Source: Amycolatopsis regifaucium
Lineage (GTDB): Bacteria; Actinomycetota; Actinomycetes; Mycobacteriales; Pseudonocardiaceae
Direction: 5' to 3'
Length of the DNA: 64,000 nt
NCBI RefSeq assembly: GCF_001613935.1
Contig: NZ_LQCI01000018.1
Span: forward strand, 238,968-302,967
This document shows positions 8,920 through 18,677 of the stretch, piece after piece. Both the position numbers and the translations under genes were made by a program. How positions within the stretch are numbered: position 1 is the stretch's first letter; every line of letters begins with the position of its first letter. The notes under the pieces are model-generated. The model did not search any database and was not told the DNA's origin. It saw only the letters and a list, made by a program, of their open reading frames with translations.

Positions 8920-9908
8920 AGCGCGCCCTCTTCTTCCAGCACGAGACGGCTCAGCGGGAGGTCGAAGACGCGGCTGCCCGCGACGCCCAGCCCTGCCAGA
9001 CCGTCCACAAGGGACTTCGGATTCAAGACCTCACCCGCGAAATAGGAGCCGGGTGGCACTTCGCCGCGTTCGAGTGCGGACACGGCCAGCGCGACGACGG
9101 CACCGGTCACCGCGCCGTTCCCCTTCGCCTGGAGTACGGCGGTGCGGCCGTCGGCTTCGGCGATCAGCACCACACGCGGCTCACGTCCGGCAAGGTCGAG
9201 ACGGCTCGCCCGGCACAAGGCCGCCACCGCTTCCTCACGGCCGAGGCCGTGGACCCGGTCGAAGGCCCGGCCGACGTGCTCGCCGGACAGCACCGTGTAC
9301 CAGTCGCCATGGGTGACCCGGAGCGCTCGCGCGAGCCGTTCGGACTCGGGCGCGAGGTAGGGCAACAGGGCCACCGGCTCCGGGAAGAACGGCAGCGTGA
9401 CCCCGGTTTCCCGGGTCAGCGCCTTCGACCGCCGTTCCCCACGCCAGGCCGCCAAGGCCTCGCCGTGACCGGCGGCGGCCGCGTGCAGGTAGTCCTCGGC
9501 GGCCGACCGGCTGAACAGGTCGGACACGCCGAGCCAGACCTTGAGGGTGTGGACTTCGGCGTCACGGGCCAGCCAGCGGGGTAGCACCGCGGTGAGCCCC
9601 GGCTGGAGGCCGGCGGACAACAACGCCGTACGTCCATCGTGGACTCGCACTGGGTTGTCCCCGGACGCGCCGACGTAGTGCGCACCTGCCCGGCGGGCCG
9701 CCTCGGCGACGCTGTCACCGATGGCGTGCGCCGGCCCGGCGCAGTTGACCAGCACCTCGCATCCGGAGGCGAAGCGGTCCAGCGACACCGGGTCCCGGAA
9801 GTCCGCCGCGGCGGATCCACCAGAGCGCACCGGGCCGATCCCGAGCCGCTCCAGGAAGCCGGCCGCGTGCCGGCCGACGTCGCCGGTCGCGCCCAGTACC
9901 CCGATCAC
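8916..9908 (-). CDS. Saccharopine-dehydrogenase-like NAD(P)-binding oxidoreductase
   Basis: A 330-residue protein with an N-terminal Rossmann fold (VLGATGDVGRHAAGFL) and the layout of the saccharopine dehydrogenase/trans-acting enoyl reductase-like family: nucleotide-binding half, then a long alpha/beta insert. It is not the thiazolinyl imide reductase, which is a separate gene at 24101-25189, so the cluster carries two reductases. It sits between the ABC half-transporters and the tandem methyltransferase, with GTGA overlaps on both sides, which ties it to metallophore production. Possible roles are a second imine reduction or reductive handling of an intermediate. The exact substrate cannot be read from the sequence. 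Confidence 0.78.
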   Translation of the reverse strand: MIGVLGATGDVGRHAAGFLERLGIGPVRSGGSAAADFRDPVSLDRFASGCEVLVNCAGPAHAIGDSVAEAARRAGAHYVGASGDNPVRVHDGRTALLSAGLQPGLTAVLPRWLARDAEVHTLKVWLGVSDLFSRSAAEDYLHAAAAGHGEALAAWRGERRSKALTRETGVTLPFFPEPVALLPYLAPESERLARALRVTHGDWYTVLSGEHVGRAFDRVHGLGREEAVAALCRASRLDLAGREPRVVLIAEADGRTAVLQAKGNGAVTGAVVALAVSALERGEVPPGSYFAGEVLNPKSLVDGLAGLGVAGSRVFDLPLSRLVLEEEGAL

Positions 9909-11641
9909 GCGCCGCCCACCAGACGCCAGCCCTGCGCGTCCCGGCGTTCCCGCCAGAAGCTCGTGTACCGGCCGTTCGCCGCCAGGAGTTCTTCGTGTGT
10001 CCCGGCTTCGGCGATCCTCCCGCCGTCGAGCACGACGATCTGGTCGGCCGCCATCACCGTGGGCAGCTTGTGCGCGATGACCAGCGACGTCGACCGGTCC
10101 TTCAACGAACGCAGCGCGTTCTGGACGAACCGCTCGTTCTCCGGGTCGAGCGCCGCGGTCGCCTCGTCGAGCAGCACGATCGGCGCGTTCTTGAGCAGGG
10201 CCCTGGCGATCGAGACCCGCTGACGTTCACCACCGGACAGCGAAGTACCGCCTTCACCGACCTTGCTCTGCCAGCCACGGGGCAGTCGTTCGACGATCTC
10301 GTCGACCCCGGCGAGTGTCGCCGCTTCGCGCACGTCCTCGTCGGAGGCGTCCGGCCTGCCGAGCCGGATGTTCGCCTCCAGGGTGTCGTCGAAAAGGTAG
10401 ACGTCCTGCATCACCACGGACAGCTGCGCCATCAGATCCACAGTGGACAGGTCACGGACGTCCGCGCCGCCGACCGAGACCACGCCTTCGTCGACGTCGA
10501 AGAACCGCATGACCAGCCGCGTGATGGTGGTCTTGCCCGAACCGGAGGCGCCGACGATCGCGGTCATCGTGCCCGGCGGGATGCGCAACGAGACGTCACG
10601 CAAGACCGGCTCACCCGGCCGGTAGCCGAAGGTCACCCCCCGCAGCGCGACCTCGCCGGGTACGGCGCCCGGCCGGGATTCCGCCGGTTCCGCCAACGGT
10701 TTCTCGTCGAAGATCGCGGCAAGACGGCGCAGATCGTTGGCGGCCATGCGCAGCATCCCGCTCTGCCCGGCGAGTTCGCCGAGCGGACCGGTGAAGCGGG
10801 CCGCCAGCGCGAGCAACGCCACCAGCACCACCGGATCGATGGATCCGGTCGCGGCGAGCGACACCCCGACCGCGATCAGTGCGGCGAACGCCAGTTGCGC
10901 GGCGAGGCCGCTCGCGAGCAGCCGGGGCGCGGTCCTGGCGAGCATGCCGCCCCACTCCTTGCGCTGCGTTTCGATGGCGTCGTCGAGCGGGGCGTAGCCG
11001 TTGGCCGTCCGGCCGAAGGCACGCAACGCCTGTTGCGTTCGGGCGAACTCCACGACCCGGCTGCTGGCCACGCTGCTCGCCGCGTCGGTCCGCTCCTCGG
11101 ACCGGCCGACCGAGGACGCCGCCCAGCGGTGGACGACGTACAACACCGGCGCGCACAGGATCGTGGCCACGGCGAGTCGCCAGTCGAAGAAGAACATCGC
11201 GACCGCGACGGTCGCCGGAGTCACGATCCCGGTGGCGACCGGCGTCAGCAGATGCGCGGTGACACTGGTGACCATCAGCGTGCCGCCGGTGGCACTGCGG
11301 GAAAGCCTGCCGACCTTCTCCGAGGAGAACCAGCCGAGCGGCAGGCTCGCGACGTGATCGCCGAGCCTGGTGTGCAGGCTGGTCAGCGTGACCAGCGACA
11401 GGGCGAACCCCTTCATCGCCTGCTGGTAGTGCGCGACACAGGCGAAGACGACGATCACCGCTGTCACCAGCAGCCTGCTCCACGCGTCGGCGGGGGTACC
11501 GCCCAGCAGCGCCTGGAGCACCGGCACGAGCGAGGCCATCGCGAGCCCTTGCAGCACGGCATACCCGGCCAGCCACGCGAAGTAGACGCGCAGCGAGCGG
11601 CGATGCTCCGGCCCCATGATCGCCTGCAGGTCCCTGATCAT
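9905..11641 (-). CDS. ABC transporter, fused TMD-NBD half-transporter (YbtQ/IrtB-like)
   Basis: A 578-residue type I exporter-fold half-transporter: six predicted membrane helices in residues 15-310, then a nucleotide-binding domain with Walker A GASGSGKTT, signature LSGGERQR, Walker B IVLLDEAT and a switch His (IAHKLP). It is paired with the next upstream gene, with a four-base ATGA overlap, so the two likely form a heterodimer like YbtP/YbtQ or mycobacterial IrtA/IrtB, which import the ferric siderophore despite an exporter fold. No siderophore-interacting reductase domain is fused. Export of the metallophore cannot be excluded. I used the ATG at 11641 rather than the longer frame because it forms the overlap and begins the conserved region. 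Confidence 0.9.
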   Translation of the reverse strand: MIRDLQAIMGPEHRRSLRVYFAWLAGYAVLQGLAMASLVPVLQALLGGTPADAWSRLLVTAVIVVFACVAHYQQAMKGFALSLVTLTSLHTRLGDHVASLPLGWFSSEKVGRLSRSATGGTLMVTSVTAHLLTPVATGIVTPATVAVAMFFFDWRLAVATILCAPVLYVVHRWAASSVGRSEERTDAASSVASSRVVEFARTQQALRAFGRTANGYAPLDDAIETQRKEWGGMLARTAPRLLASGLAAQLAFAALIAVGVSLAATGSIDPVVLVALLALAARFTGPLGELAGQSGMLRMAANDLRRLAAIFDEKPLAEPAESRPGAVPGEVALRGVTFGYRPGEPVLRDVSLRIPPGTMTAIVGASGSGKTTITRLVMRFFDVDEGVVSVGGADVRDLSTVDLMAQLSVVMQDVYLFDDTLEANIRLGRPDASDEDVREAATLAGVDEIVERLPRGWQSKVGEGGTSLSGGERQRVSIARALLKNAPIVLLDEATAALDPENERFVQNALRSLKDRSTSLVIAHKLPTVMAADQIVVLDGGRIAEAGTHEELLAANGRYTSFWRERRDAQGWRLVGGA

Positions 11642-13365
11642 CGGACGCCCTCCTCGGCACCGGCGTGCGCGTGCCACATCCGGGCGTAGCGCCCGTCGGC
11701 GGTCAGTAGTTCTTCGTGGGTGCCGGATTCGGCGATCTTCCCGCCGTCGAGCACGGCGATCCGGTCGGCTCCGGCGATGGTGGCCAGCCGGTGCGCGATC
11801 ACCAGCACCGTGCGGCCGCGGGCGAGGGTGGACAACGCCTGCTGGATCCGCGCCTCGGATTCCGCGTCGGCGTAGGCGGTCGCCTCGTCGAGCACGAGCA
11901 CCGGGGTGTCGGCGAGCAAGGCCCGCGCGATCGAGATCCGCTGTGCCTCACCGCCGGAGAACACCGCGTCCTCCCCGACCACCGAGTCGTAACCCCGGGG
12001 CAGCGCGAGGATCCTGTCGTGGATCCGGGCCGCTTCGGCGGCGGCTTCGACTTCGGCGTCCGTCGCTTGTGGACGGCCGAGCCGCACGTTGTCGGCGACG
12101 CTGCCATGCAGCAGCTGGACGTCCTGCAGGACGAACCCGACCTTGCGGTACAGCACTTCCGGCGCGATCTTCCGGACGTCGACCCCGCCCAGCCGCACCG
12201 CTCCGCCGGTGACGTCGTAGAACCGGGGAACCAGTTTCGCGAGCGTCGACTTCCCCGCGCCCGAGCTGCCGACCAGCGCGGTCACCGTGCCGGGGTGGCA
12301 GATCAGGCTGACGTCCGCCAGCACTGTCTCGCCTTCGTTGTAGCCGAACGAAACGTGGTCGAACTCGACCAGATGTCCCTCCGGCTCCTCGGGTTTCTCC
12401 TCGACCGGCAACACCGGGGTGTCCAGCAGGGTAGTGATCCGTTCCGCGGCCGCCTCCGCCTTGCGCTGGGCGGTGAACCCGCTGTTGAGCGTGAGCAAAG
12501 TGGACGGGATGATCATCGCCACCAGCACCTCGGCGAGGACGTCGACCGGGCTCACCCAACCCTCGGAGACGAACCAGGTCCCGCCCGCCAGGCTCACCAA
12601 CGCGATCACCGGCGCCGAAAGCGCCAGCGACGTCAGCGCTTCGAGTTTGAGGATCGGGCGGACCCAGCCGGCGTAACGCTCGCCGTAGTCGACGACGGCC
12701 CGCCGGTAGCCGCGATGTGCGCGCCCCGCCTGGCCGAACGCCTTGACCACGGTGATGCCGTGCACGAACTCGACGATCGCCGCGCTCACCTTCGCGAAAC
12801 CCGAGTCGAGCTGCCGCATCTTGTCGGCGAACCCGCGCATCATCGAGGCGTAGGCGAACAGGTAGACGGGCAGCGTGACGATCGCGAGCAGCGCGAGCCG
12901 CCAGTCCAGCCAGCACAGGTAGGCGACCCCGCCGAGCGGCAGCACGATCGCGCCGGTCATCTCGACGTCGTGGTGCGCCACGAGATGGTGCAGCTCCTCG
13001 ACGTCGTCCTGCGCGGCCTTGCGCACCTGCCCGGAGGTGACGTCGGTGTACCAGCCGAGCGGGACCGCGCCGAGCCGGTCCACCATGCGACGCCGCAGGA
13101 GTGCCTGCAGCCGCGCGTCGGCGACGTGGGTCAGCCCCAGCGCGAGCATGTTCAGCAGCGCTCCGGTGATCAGCGCCGCCACGATGACGACCGCGACCGT
13201 GGTGAGCCGCCCGGTGTCGGCCGGGGCCTCTTCCAGGAGGATCCGCCCGAATTCGGCAAGCCCGGCGAACGGGACGAGCGTGGTCAGCGAACCGACGGCA
13301 CCGACGATCACCCCGAGCCGGGTCAACCCGGCGACGGGCTTCCGCAGTTCCTTCAGTGGGCTCAC
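11638..13365 (-). CDS. ABC transporter, fused TMD-NBD half-transporter (YbtP/IrtA-like)
   Basis: A 575-residue partner of the downstream half-transporter. It has an N-terminal six-helix membrane domain (to about residue 310) and an ATPase domain with Walker A GSSGAGKST, an atypical signature FSGGEAQR (Phe-Ser rather than Leu-Ser), Walker B VLVLDEAT and switch IAHRL. The GTG start overlaps the NRPS stop (GTGA) and the stop overlaps the next gene (ATGA), so all three are translationally coupled. Its place directly after the terminal NRPS, with an adjacent partner, is the same as in yersiniabactin- and mycobactin-type loci. This supports transport of the metal-chelate or of the free product. Confidence 0.9.
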   Translation of the reverse strand: MSPLKELRKPVAGLTRLGVIVGAVGSLTTLVPFAGLAEFGRILLEEAPADTGRLTTVAVVIVAALITGALLNMLALGLTHVADARLQALLRRRMVDRLGAVPLGWYTDVTSGQVRKAAQDDVEELHHLVAHHDVEMTGAIVLPLGGVAYLCWLDWRLALLAIVTLPVYLFAYASMMRGFADKMRQLDSGFAKVSAAIVEFVHGITVVKAFGQAGRAHRGYRRAVVDYGERYAGWVRPILKLEALTSLALSAPVIALVSLAGGTWFVSEGWVSPVDVLAEVLVAMIIPSTLLTLNSGFTAQRKAEAAAERITTLLDTPVLPVEEKPEEPEGHLVEFDHVSFGYNEGETVLADVSLICHPGTVTALVGSSGAGKSTLAKLVPRFYDVTGGAVRLGGVDVRKIAPEVLYRKVGFVLQDVQLLHGSVADNVRLGRPQATDAEVEAAAEAARIHDRILALPRGYDSVVGEDAVFSGGEAQRISIARALLADTPVLVLDEATAYADAESEARIQQALSTLARGRTVLVIAHRLATIAGADRIAVLDGGKIAESGTHEELLTADGRYARMWHAHAGAEEGVR

Positions 13366-16300
13366 GCGGTCACTCCCGAGGTGATGGCGGCACCGAGATG
13401 CGCGACGACGACGTCGACGTTCGGCGGTTCGATGACGCTGAAGTGGTTGCCTGGCACGTCGAGCACGGTGAACTCGCCGAGACAGGTCTTCTCCCAGAAC
13501 GGCGCCGCGAGATGTCCGACCCCGGCGGTGACGCCGAACGACTGCTGTTCGGTCGCCCGCAGGAAGGTCATGTCGCCGACGTACGGCTCGGGGTCGTACC
13601 TGGCCGCGCGCATGCTGTGGCGGCAGACGCGGAACAGCGCGGGAACCAGTTCGGGGTCGACCGGGATCCCGGCCTGTTTCGACGCCGCTTCGGCGTATTG
13701 CGCCAGCCGGGTCTCCTGGTCCAGCTCGTGCCGCCGCCGGACGGCCGCCGCGACCGCTTCCAGGCCGGGGTCGCCGGTGAGCGCGCCCATCGCCCCGGCG
13801 GGGACGTTCCGGTCGTGGTCGGTCATGAGCTTCTCGATCGCCCGGTAGACGTCCGCACTGTCCACATCGGACCCGAAGACGGCGGTGACCGGATCGAGGT
13901 CGAGGTTCGGGACGAAGATCGCCTCGAACGCCAGTTCTTCCCCGGTTTCCAGGAACATCGGGATGCTGTCGACGAGGGTCAGGTCGTCGACGGGCACGCC
14001 GCGTTCCAGCAGCCTGCGGGCGACCTCGGTGGCCAGCAGGCCGCCGAGGCAGTAGCCGATCAGCTGGAACCGTGTGTGCCCCGCCGCGAGAAGGCGGTCG
14101 GCGTAGTCGTCGGCGACCCGGCCGATCAGCTGTTTCGGGTCGATCTCGCAGTAGGCCTCCTGATCGGCGACGGCCACGCCGATCACCGGCCCGAGTTCCT
14201 GCGCCGCCAAGGCCTTCCCGAGCGACTGGAAGTAGTCGAGTGTGCCGAGCGCCGCGTGGAACAGCACCCGCGCCGGCCCCTCTTCCCCGCCACCGAAGGA
14301 GATCAGGAGCGCGTTACCCGACCTGTCGGAATCTTCCACAGGTGTGGACAACGGCTGTGTACGCAGGGCTCTGGCCAGCGCGGACACCGTCGGCTCGTTG
14401 AGCATCTGGCGCAGCAGCGTGTCGTAGGTGAACGGCCCCGCCTCCGGGATCTCCTCGCGCAGCCGCCCGGCGACCCTGGCGAGCACGAGTGAATCGGCAC
14501 CTCGGTCGTAGAAGTTGTCGTCGCGGCCGATCCGCGGCAGGCCGAGCGCCGTCGCCCACAACGCGGTGAGCCTGCCCTCGAGTTCGTCCGGCGGCCCGTC
14601 CTCGGCGGCGAGGTCGTCGTCGGCCAGGATCGGCCTCCATCCGGCGAGTGTCCTGCGATCCACCTTGCCGTTGCCGGTGAGCGGCAGTTCGTCGATCACC
14701 TGGACGTGCGCGGGCACCATATGCGCGGGGAGGCGTTCGGCGAGGAACGCGGTGAGGTCGTCGGCGGTGACGTGCCGCCGGTCGGTCTTGACGCGGGTCG
14801 CGAACAACCGCATCCCCTGCGCGGCTTGCGGATGACCGTCGGCGGGGAGGACGACGTCGGCGTCGACCAGCCCCAGCCAGTCCTCAGTGGACAGGAGCGG
14901 GGTCGCACCCGTGCGGTGATCGCCCCCGGCGGGTTCCATCATGAACCCCTGGGTCAGCAGGATATGCGGGTGTTCCGCCGTCGGTTCGGTGAACACGAGC
15001 CAGCCGCCCGGCGCGAGGAGTTCGGTCGCCGCGGCGATCGCGGAGGCCGGGTCGCGGGTGCTGTTCAGGACTCCCGCGCAGAGGACGACGTCGAACGAGT
15101 TCGGCGCGTAGCCCTGCGCCCGGAATTCCTGGTCGAGGTCGAAAAGACCGAACCGGGCACGGGGGAACTCCTCGCGGGCCGGGGTGAGGAAGAACGGGGT
15201 GAGGTCGGTGAAGAGGTAATCGACGTCGAAGCCTTCGAGCATCGGCAGAACCGCCGACGTCGTCGCGCCGGTACCCGCGCCCGCTTCCAGGATCCGCAGC
15301 GGCCGGTCGCTCGCCGCCGCGAGCCGGTTCAGCAGCGCGGCGGCGCCGTGGTTGAGGTAGCGGGTGATCGTGTCGTCGCGGTAGATCGCCCGTGCGGTGT
15401 CCAGCCTTCCCTCGGGGAACAGCAGCTCGAACGGGTTCTGGTCGCCGTCCAGCAGGGCGTGGACATGCTCGACGTGGAGTTCGTGGTAGCGCACGAACTC
15501 CGGCGTCGCCAACCCCTGTTCGACCTGGCGCCAGGCTTCGGCGACCAGCTCGGAACCGGCGTCGGCGACCCGGGTGTAGCGACCGTCGAAGGCGAGTTTC
15601 CCCGCGTCGGCGAGGAGAGTGAGCCAGCGGCGGACCAGCCAGTGGTGCTGTTCGTGGATCCTCGCCGTTTCCAGTACGCCGTCGGCGTCTTGCGGGTTCT
15701 CGAACGCGCCGCGTTCGGTCAGCGCGCCGAGCATGGACAGCAGCGCGGCCTCGTGCAGCTTCGCGACGTGCTCGGTGATGTGATCTTCACCGATTCCGAC
15801 CACCTGACGGTCGGCGAACTTGCGCACCGTTTCGGCCAGCCGGGGCGGGATCTCATCCATTTCGGACCGTCGGGCCGGTTCGGCGAAACCGAGCAGCGCG
15901 CGTTCACCGTGCCGCTCGCCGGTGAGCACGACGGCGGCGGCGCCGACGTCCTCGTGGGAAAGCAGCGCGGCCTCGACCTCGCCGAGTTCGATCCGATGTC
16001 CACGCAGCTTGACCTGATCGTCTTCGCGGCCCAGGAATTCGATCTCGCCACCGGGCAGGTACCGGCCGAGGTCGCCGGTGCGATAGAGGCGAATCCCCTC
16101 GTGCGTGAAGAACCTCGAAGCGGTCAGTTCTTCGTCCCCGAAGTAGCCGAGCGCGAGACCGGCCCCGGTGATGTACAGGTCACCAGCGGTCCACACGGGA
16201 CAGTCCTGATAGGACTTGCCGAGAATGCGGAAGCCCTGATTGGCCAGCGGCCTTCCGTACGGAATGCTCGCCCACCGCGGATCGACCCGATCGATGGGGT

Positions 16301-18677
16301 GGAAGATGGACCAGATCGCCGCTTCGGTCGCGCCGCCAAGGCTGACCAGTTCGGCGTTCGCCAGCTTCGCCAGCTGCGCGGGCAGCGTGACCGGGATCCA
16401 GTCACCGGACGACAGCGCCAGGCGCAGGCTCGGGATCGCCAGCGGCTCGGATTCGAGATAGCCGGCCAGCATCTGCAGCTGGGCGGGCACCGAATTCCAC
16501 ACCGTGACGCCGTGGTCCGCGACCAGCCGCGCCCAATGCGACGGGTCACCGGGTCGTCCCGCCTCCGGCAGGACGAGGCTCGCGCCGACCGACAGCGTGC
16601 CGAAGATGTCATACACCGAGAGGTCGAACCCGAGGTGCGCGAGTCCGAGCACGCGGTCCTCGCCGGTGATCCCGAAGCGGCGGTTGATGTCCTCGATGGT
16701 GTTCAGCGCCGCGCGGTGCGTGATCATCACGCCCTTCGGCTCGCCGGTCGAACCGGAGGTGTAGATCACGTACGCCAGCGTGTCCGGATCACCCGGGGGC
16801 GCGACGGGGATCTCGTCGGCGGGCACGAGTGTGTCGACGTCGATGACCTCGACGCCCTCCGGACGGGCGACCCACGATTGACCGAGCACCACGCGGACAC
16901 CGGCTGACGCAAGGACCTTTTCCCGGCGCAGCGCGGGTTGTGTGGTGTCCACCGGCAGGTAGGCACCGCCCGCCAGCAGGATGCCGAGTACGGCGGCGAG
17001 CTGCTCCGGTCCCTTGTCCATCACCACGGCGACACGGTCCAGTTCCTTGCCGCGCAACGCCGCCGCGACCGCACCCGCCTGGCGGGCGAGTTCTCCGTAG
17101 GTCAGGGTCCCGGCCGGGCCGGTGATCGCGGTCGCCCCGGGCTCGCGGGCGGCCCGGGCGAAGAACTCCGCGTGCAGCAACGCCTCGGGCAGCGGTGCCG
17201 CGGTGTCGTTCACCACCGCGCGCTCGGCGACCTGCCATTGCGGCAGCGGGACCGGACCAGTGCCTTCCCAGCCGTCGCCGGTCGCGGCGAGGTCGCGCAG
17301 GAGGGTTTCGAACGCGGCGAACATGTCGGCGACCAGACCGTCCGGGAAGATCCCCTGCCGGACGTCCCAGCTGATCGCGATCCCGCCGGCGTCGTCGGTC
17401 ACCTGGCAGTCGAGGAACACCTGCGGCGTCTGGGTGATGCCGTATCCGGCGGGCCGGTCACTCGAACCGAGCCCGATGCCGCTGGTGAACACGACCGGCA
17501 TCAGCGCGGCCTCGCGACCGCGGCGGCGGGCGATCTCCCGCACCACCTCGACCCCGGAGAACAGCCGGTGGTCCAGATCGGTGAACAGCTGCTCGGCGAG
17601 TCCGCGGGCGCGTTCGTGAAAAGCCTGCCCCGCCATGTTTTCCACCGCGAGCAGGGTCACCGAGGTGAAGTCGCCGACGAGCATCCCGACCTGCGGATGC
17701 GACGGCCGCCGGTTGAGCAGGGTCAGGTTGAGGCCGAACCGAGGACGGCGTGACCAGCGGCGGAGCACGTCGGTGTAGGCGGCGAGGACGACGTTCGACG
17801 GCGTGAGACCGTACTGCTTCGCCCGTTCGCACAATGTCGTCCAGGTCAAGGCGTCGAGCCGGGTGTGGTGCCGGTCGAACCGGACCGGACCGGCGCTCTC
17901 TCCCGGTTTCCTCGGGAGGTCGGGCGAGGCGGGCAGATCGTCGACGCGGGCCTGCCAGTAGTCGCGGTCGCGGCGGTACCGGTCGGTGTCACGCAAGGCC
18001 CGCTCCGCCAGCAAATGGTCGCGGAAGGTGACTTCGAGCGGCGGCAGCTCCGCGTGCGGGTCGGCGAGGAGCGTGTCGAGTTCGCCGAGCAGGATCCCGG
18101 CGCTCGCCCAGTCCGCGATCAGCGAATCCATGGAGATGTGCAGCGTGCCGGGGGTGACGTGCAGATCGAAAAGCGGCCAGCGAGTGGTCTCGTAGACGCG
18201 GTGGCCCAGTTCCGCGCGGACCGCGAGCGGATCCTCCGAGTACTCGACGCGGAACCGCGGGACCTCGGGCAGGACGTGCTGGTAGCCGTCGGGTTCGACG
18301 ACCGCCCGGAGCATGTCGTGCCGGGCGATGAGGACGTTCCACGCGTCCTCGACCCGCTGGTGATCCAGTGCGGGGTAAGCGACTTCGAGGTAGCCGTGGC
18401 ACGCGACCCCGCCGTAACCGAAGGAATCCTGCCTGCCGAGGAGGTACGCGGTCTGGACGTCGGTGAGCGGGAACGGCTCGTGGCGGGCTTCCGCGTCGTG
18501 GGTGATGGCCTTCTCGTCGGTTTGGAGAAGGGCGAGGATCGTGGCCTTGTTCGCTTTGAGGGCCGCCTTGTGCGCGTCGCTCAGGACACCGCGCGGGGCG
18601 CGGAACTTCAGCTGCCCGGCCTCGGCCCACAACCGGACGCCCAATGCGCGCAGCTCGTCGATGATCTGCTCGGTCAT
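13362..18677 (-). CDS. PchF-like nonribosomal peptide synthetase, Cy-A-MT-PCP-TE
   Basis: A 1771-residue termination module. In order: a short N-terminal helical/docking region; a heterocyclization domain from about residue 65 with D184 SLIADWAS in place of HHxxxDG; an A domain (YTSGSTGEPKG at 639); an SAM methyltransferase inserted into the A domain between the a8 and a10 motifs (LEAGAGTGATT at 1130; NGKVDR only at 1336); a PCP (Ser1396 in GADSL); and a C-terminal thioesterase. The A pocket reads D-L-Y-N-L-S-L-I-W-K, the canonical cysteine code of PchE/PchF/HMWP. It should therefore add, cyclize and methylate a cysteine and release the chain. The TE nucleophile elbow is GYCLGG, giving Cys1543 where Ser is usual. 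ATG overlaps the transporter ATPase stop. Confidence 0.95.
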   Translation of the reverse strand: MTEQIIDELRALGVRLWAEAGQLKFRAPRGVLSDAHKAALKANKATILALLQTDEKAITHDAEARHEPFPLTDVQTAYLLGRQDSFGYGGVACHGYLEVAYPALDHQRVEDAWNVLIARHDMLRAVVEPDGYQHVLPEVPRFRVEYSEDPLAVRAELGHRVYETTRWPLFDLHVTPGTLHISMDSLIADWASAGILLGELDTLLADPHAELPPLEVTFRDHLLAERALRDTDRYRRDRDYWQARVDDLPASPDLPRKPGESAGPVRFDRHHTRLDALTWTTLCERAKQYGLTPSNVVLAAYTDVLRRWSRRPRFGLNLTLLNRRPSHPQVGMLVGDFTSVTLLAVENMAGQAFHERARGLAEQLFTDLDHRLFSGVEVVREIARRRGREAALMPVVFTSGIGLGSSDRPAGYGITQTPQVFLDCQVTDDAGGIAISWDVRQGIFPDGLVADMFAAFETLLRDLAATGDGWEGTGPVPLPQWQVAERAVVNDTAAPLPEALLHAEFFARAAREPGATAITGPAGTLTYGELARQAGAVAAALRGKELDRVAVVMDKGPEQLAAVLGILLAGGAYLPVDTTQPALRREKVLASAGVRVVLGQSWVARPEGVEVIDVDTLVPADEIPVAPPGDPDTLAYVIYTSGSTGEPKGVMITHRAALNTIEDINRRFGITGEDRVLGLAHLGFDLSVYDIFGTLSVGASLVLPEAGRPGDPSHWARLVADHGVTVWNSVPAQLQMLAGYLESEPLAIPSLRLALSSGDWIPVTLPAQLAKLANAELVSLGGATEAAIWSIFHPIDRVDPRWASIPYGRPLANQGFRILGKSYQDCPVWTAGDLYITGAGLALGYFGDEELTASRFFTHEGIRLYRTGDLGRYLPGGEIEFLGREDDQVKLRGHRIELGEVEAALLSHEDVGAAAVVLTGERHGERALLGFAEPARRSEMDEIPPRLAETVRKFADRQVVGIGEDHITEHVAKLHEAALLSMLGALTERGAFENPQDADGVLETARIHEQHHWLVRRWLTLLADAGKLAFDGRYTRVADAGSELVAEAWRQVEQGLATPEFVRYHELHVEHVHALLDGDQNPFELLFPEGRLDTARAIYRDDTITRYLNHGAAALLNRLAAASDRPLRILEAGAGTGATTSAVLPMLEGFDVDYLFTDLTPFFLTPAREEFPRARFGLFDLDQEFRAQGYAPNSFDVVLCAGVLNSTRDPASAIAAATELLAPGGWLVFTEPTAEHPHILLTQGFMMEPAGGDHRTGATPLLSTEDWLGLVDADVVLPADGHPQAAQGMRLFATRVKTDRRHVTADDLTAFLAERLPAHMVPAHVQVIDELPLTGNGKVDRRTLAGWRPILADDDLAAEDGPPDELEGRLTALWATALGLPRIGRDDNFYDRGADSLVLARVAGRLREEIPEAGPFTYDTLLRQMLNEPTVSALARALRTQPLSTPVEDSDRSGNALLISFGGGEEGPARVLFHAALGTLDYFQSLGKALAAQELGPVIGVAVADQEAYCEIDPKQLIGRVADDYADRLLAAGHTRFQLIGYCLGGLLATEVARRLLERGVPVDDLTLVDSIPMFLETGEELAFEAIFVPNLDLDPVTAVFGSDVDSADVYRAIEKLMTDHDRNVPAGAMGALTGDPGLEAVAAAVRRRHELDQETRLAQYAEAASKQAGIPVDPELVPALFRVCRHSMRAARYDPEPYVGDMTFLRATEQQSFGVTAGVGHLAAPFWEKTCLGEFTVLDVPGNHFSVIEPPNVDVVVAHLGAAITSGVTA

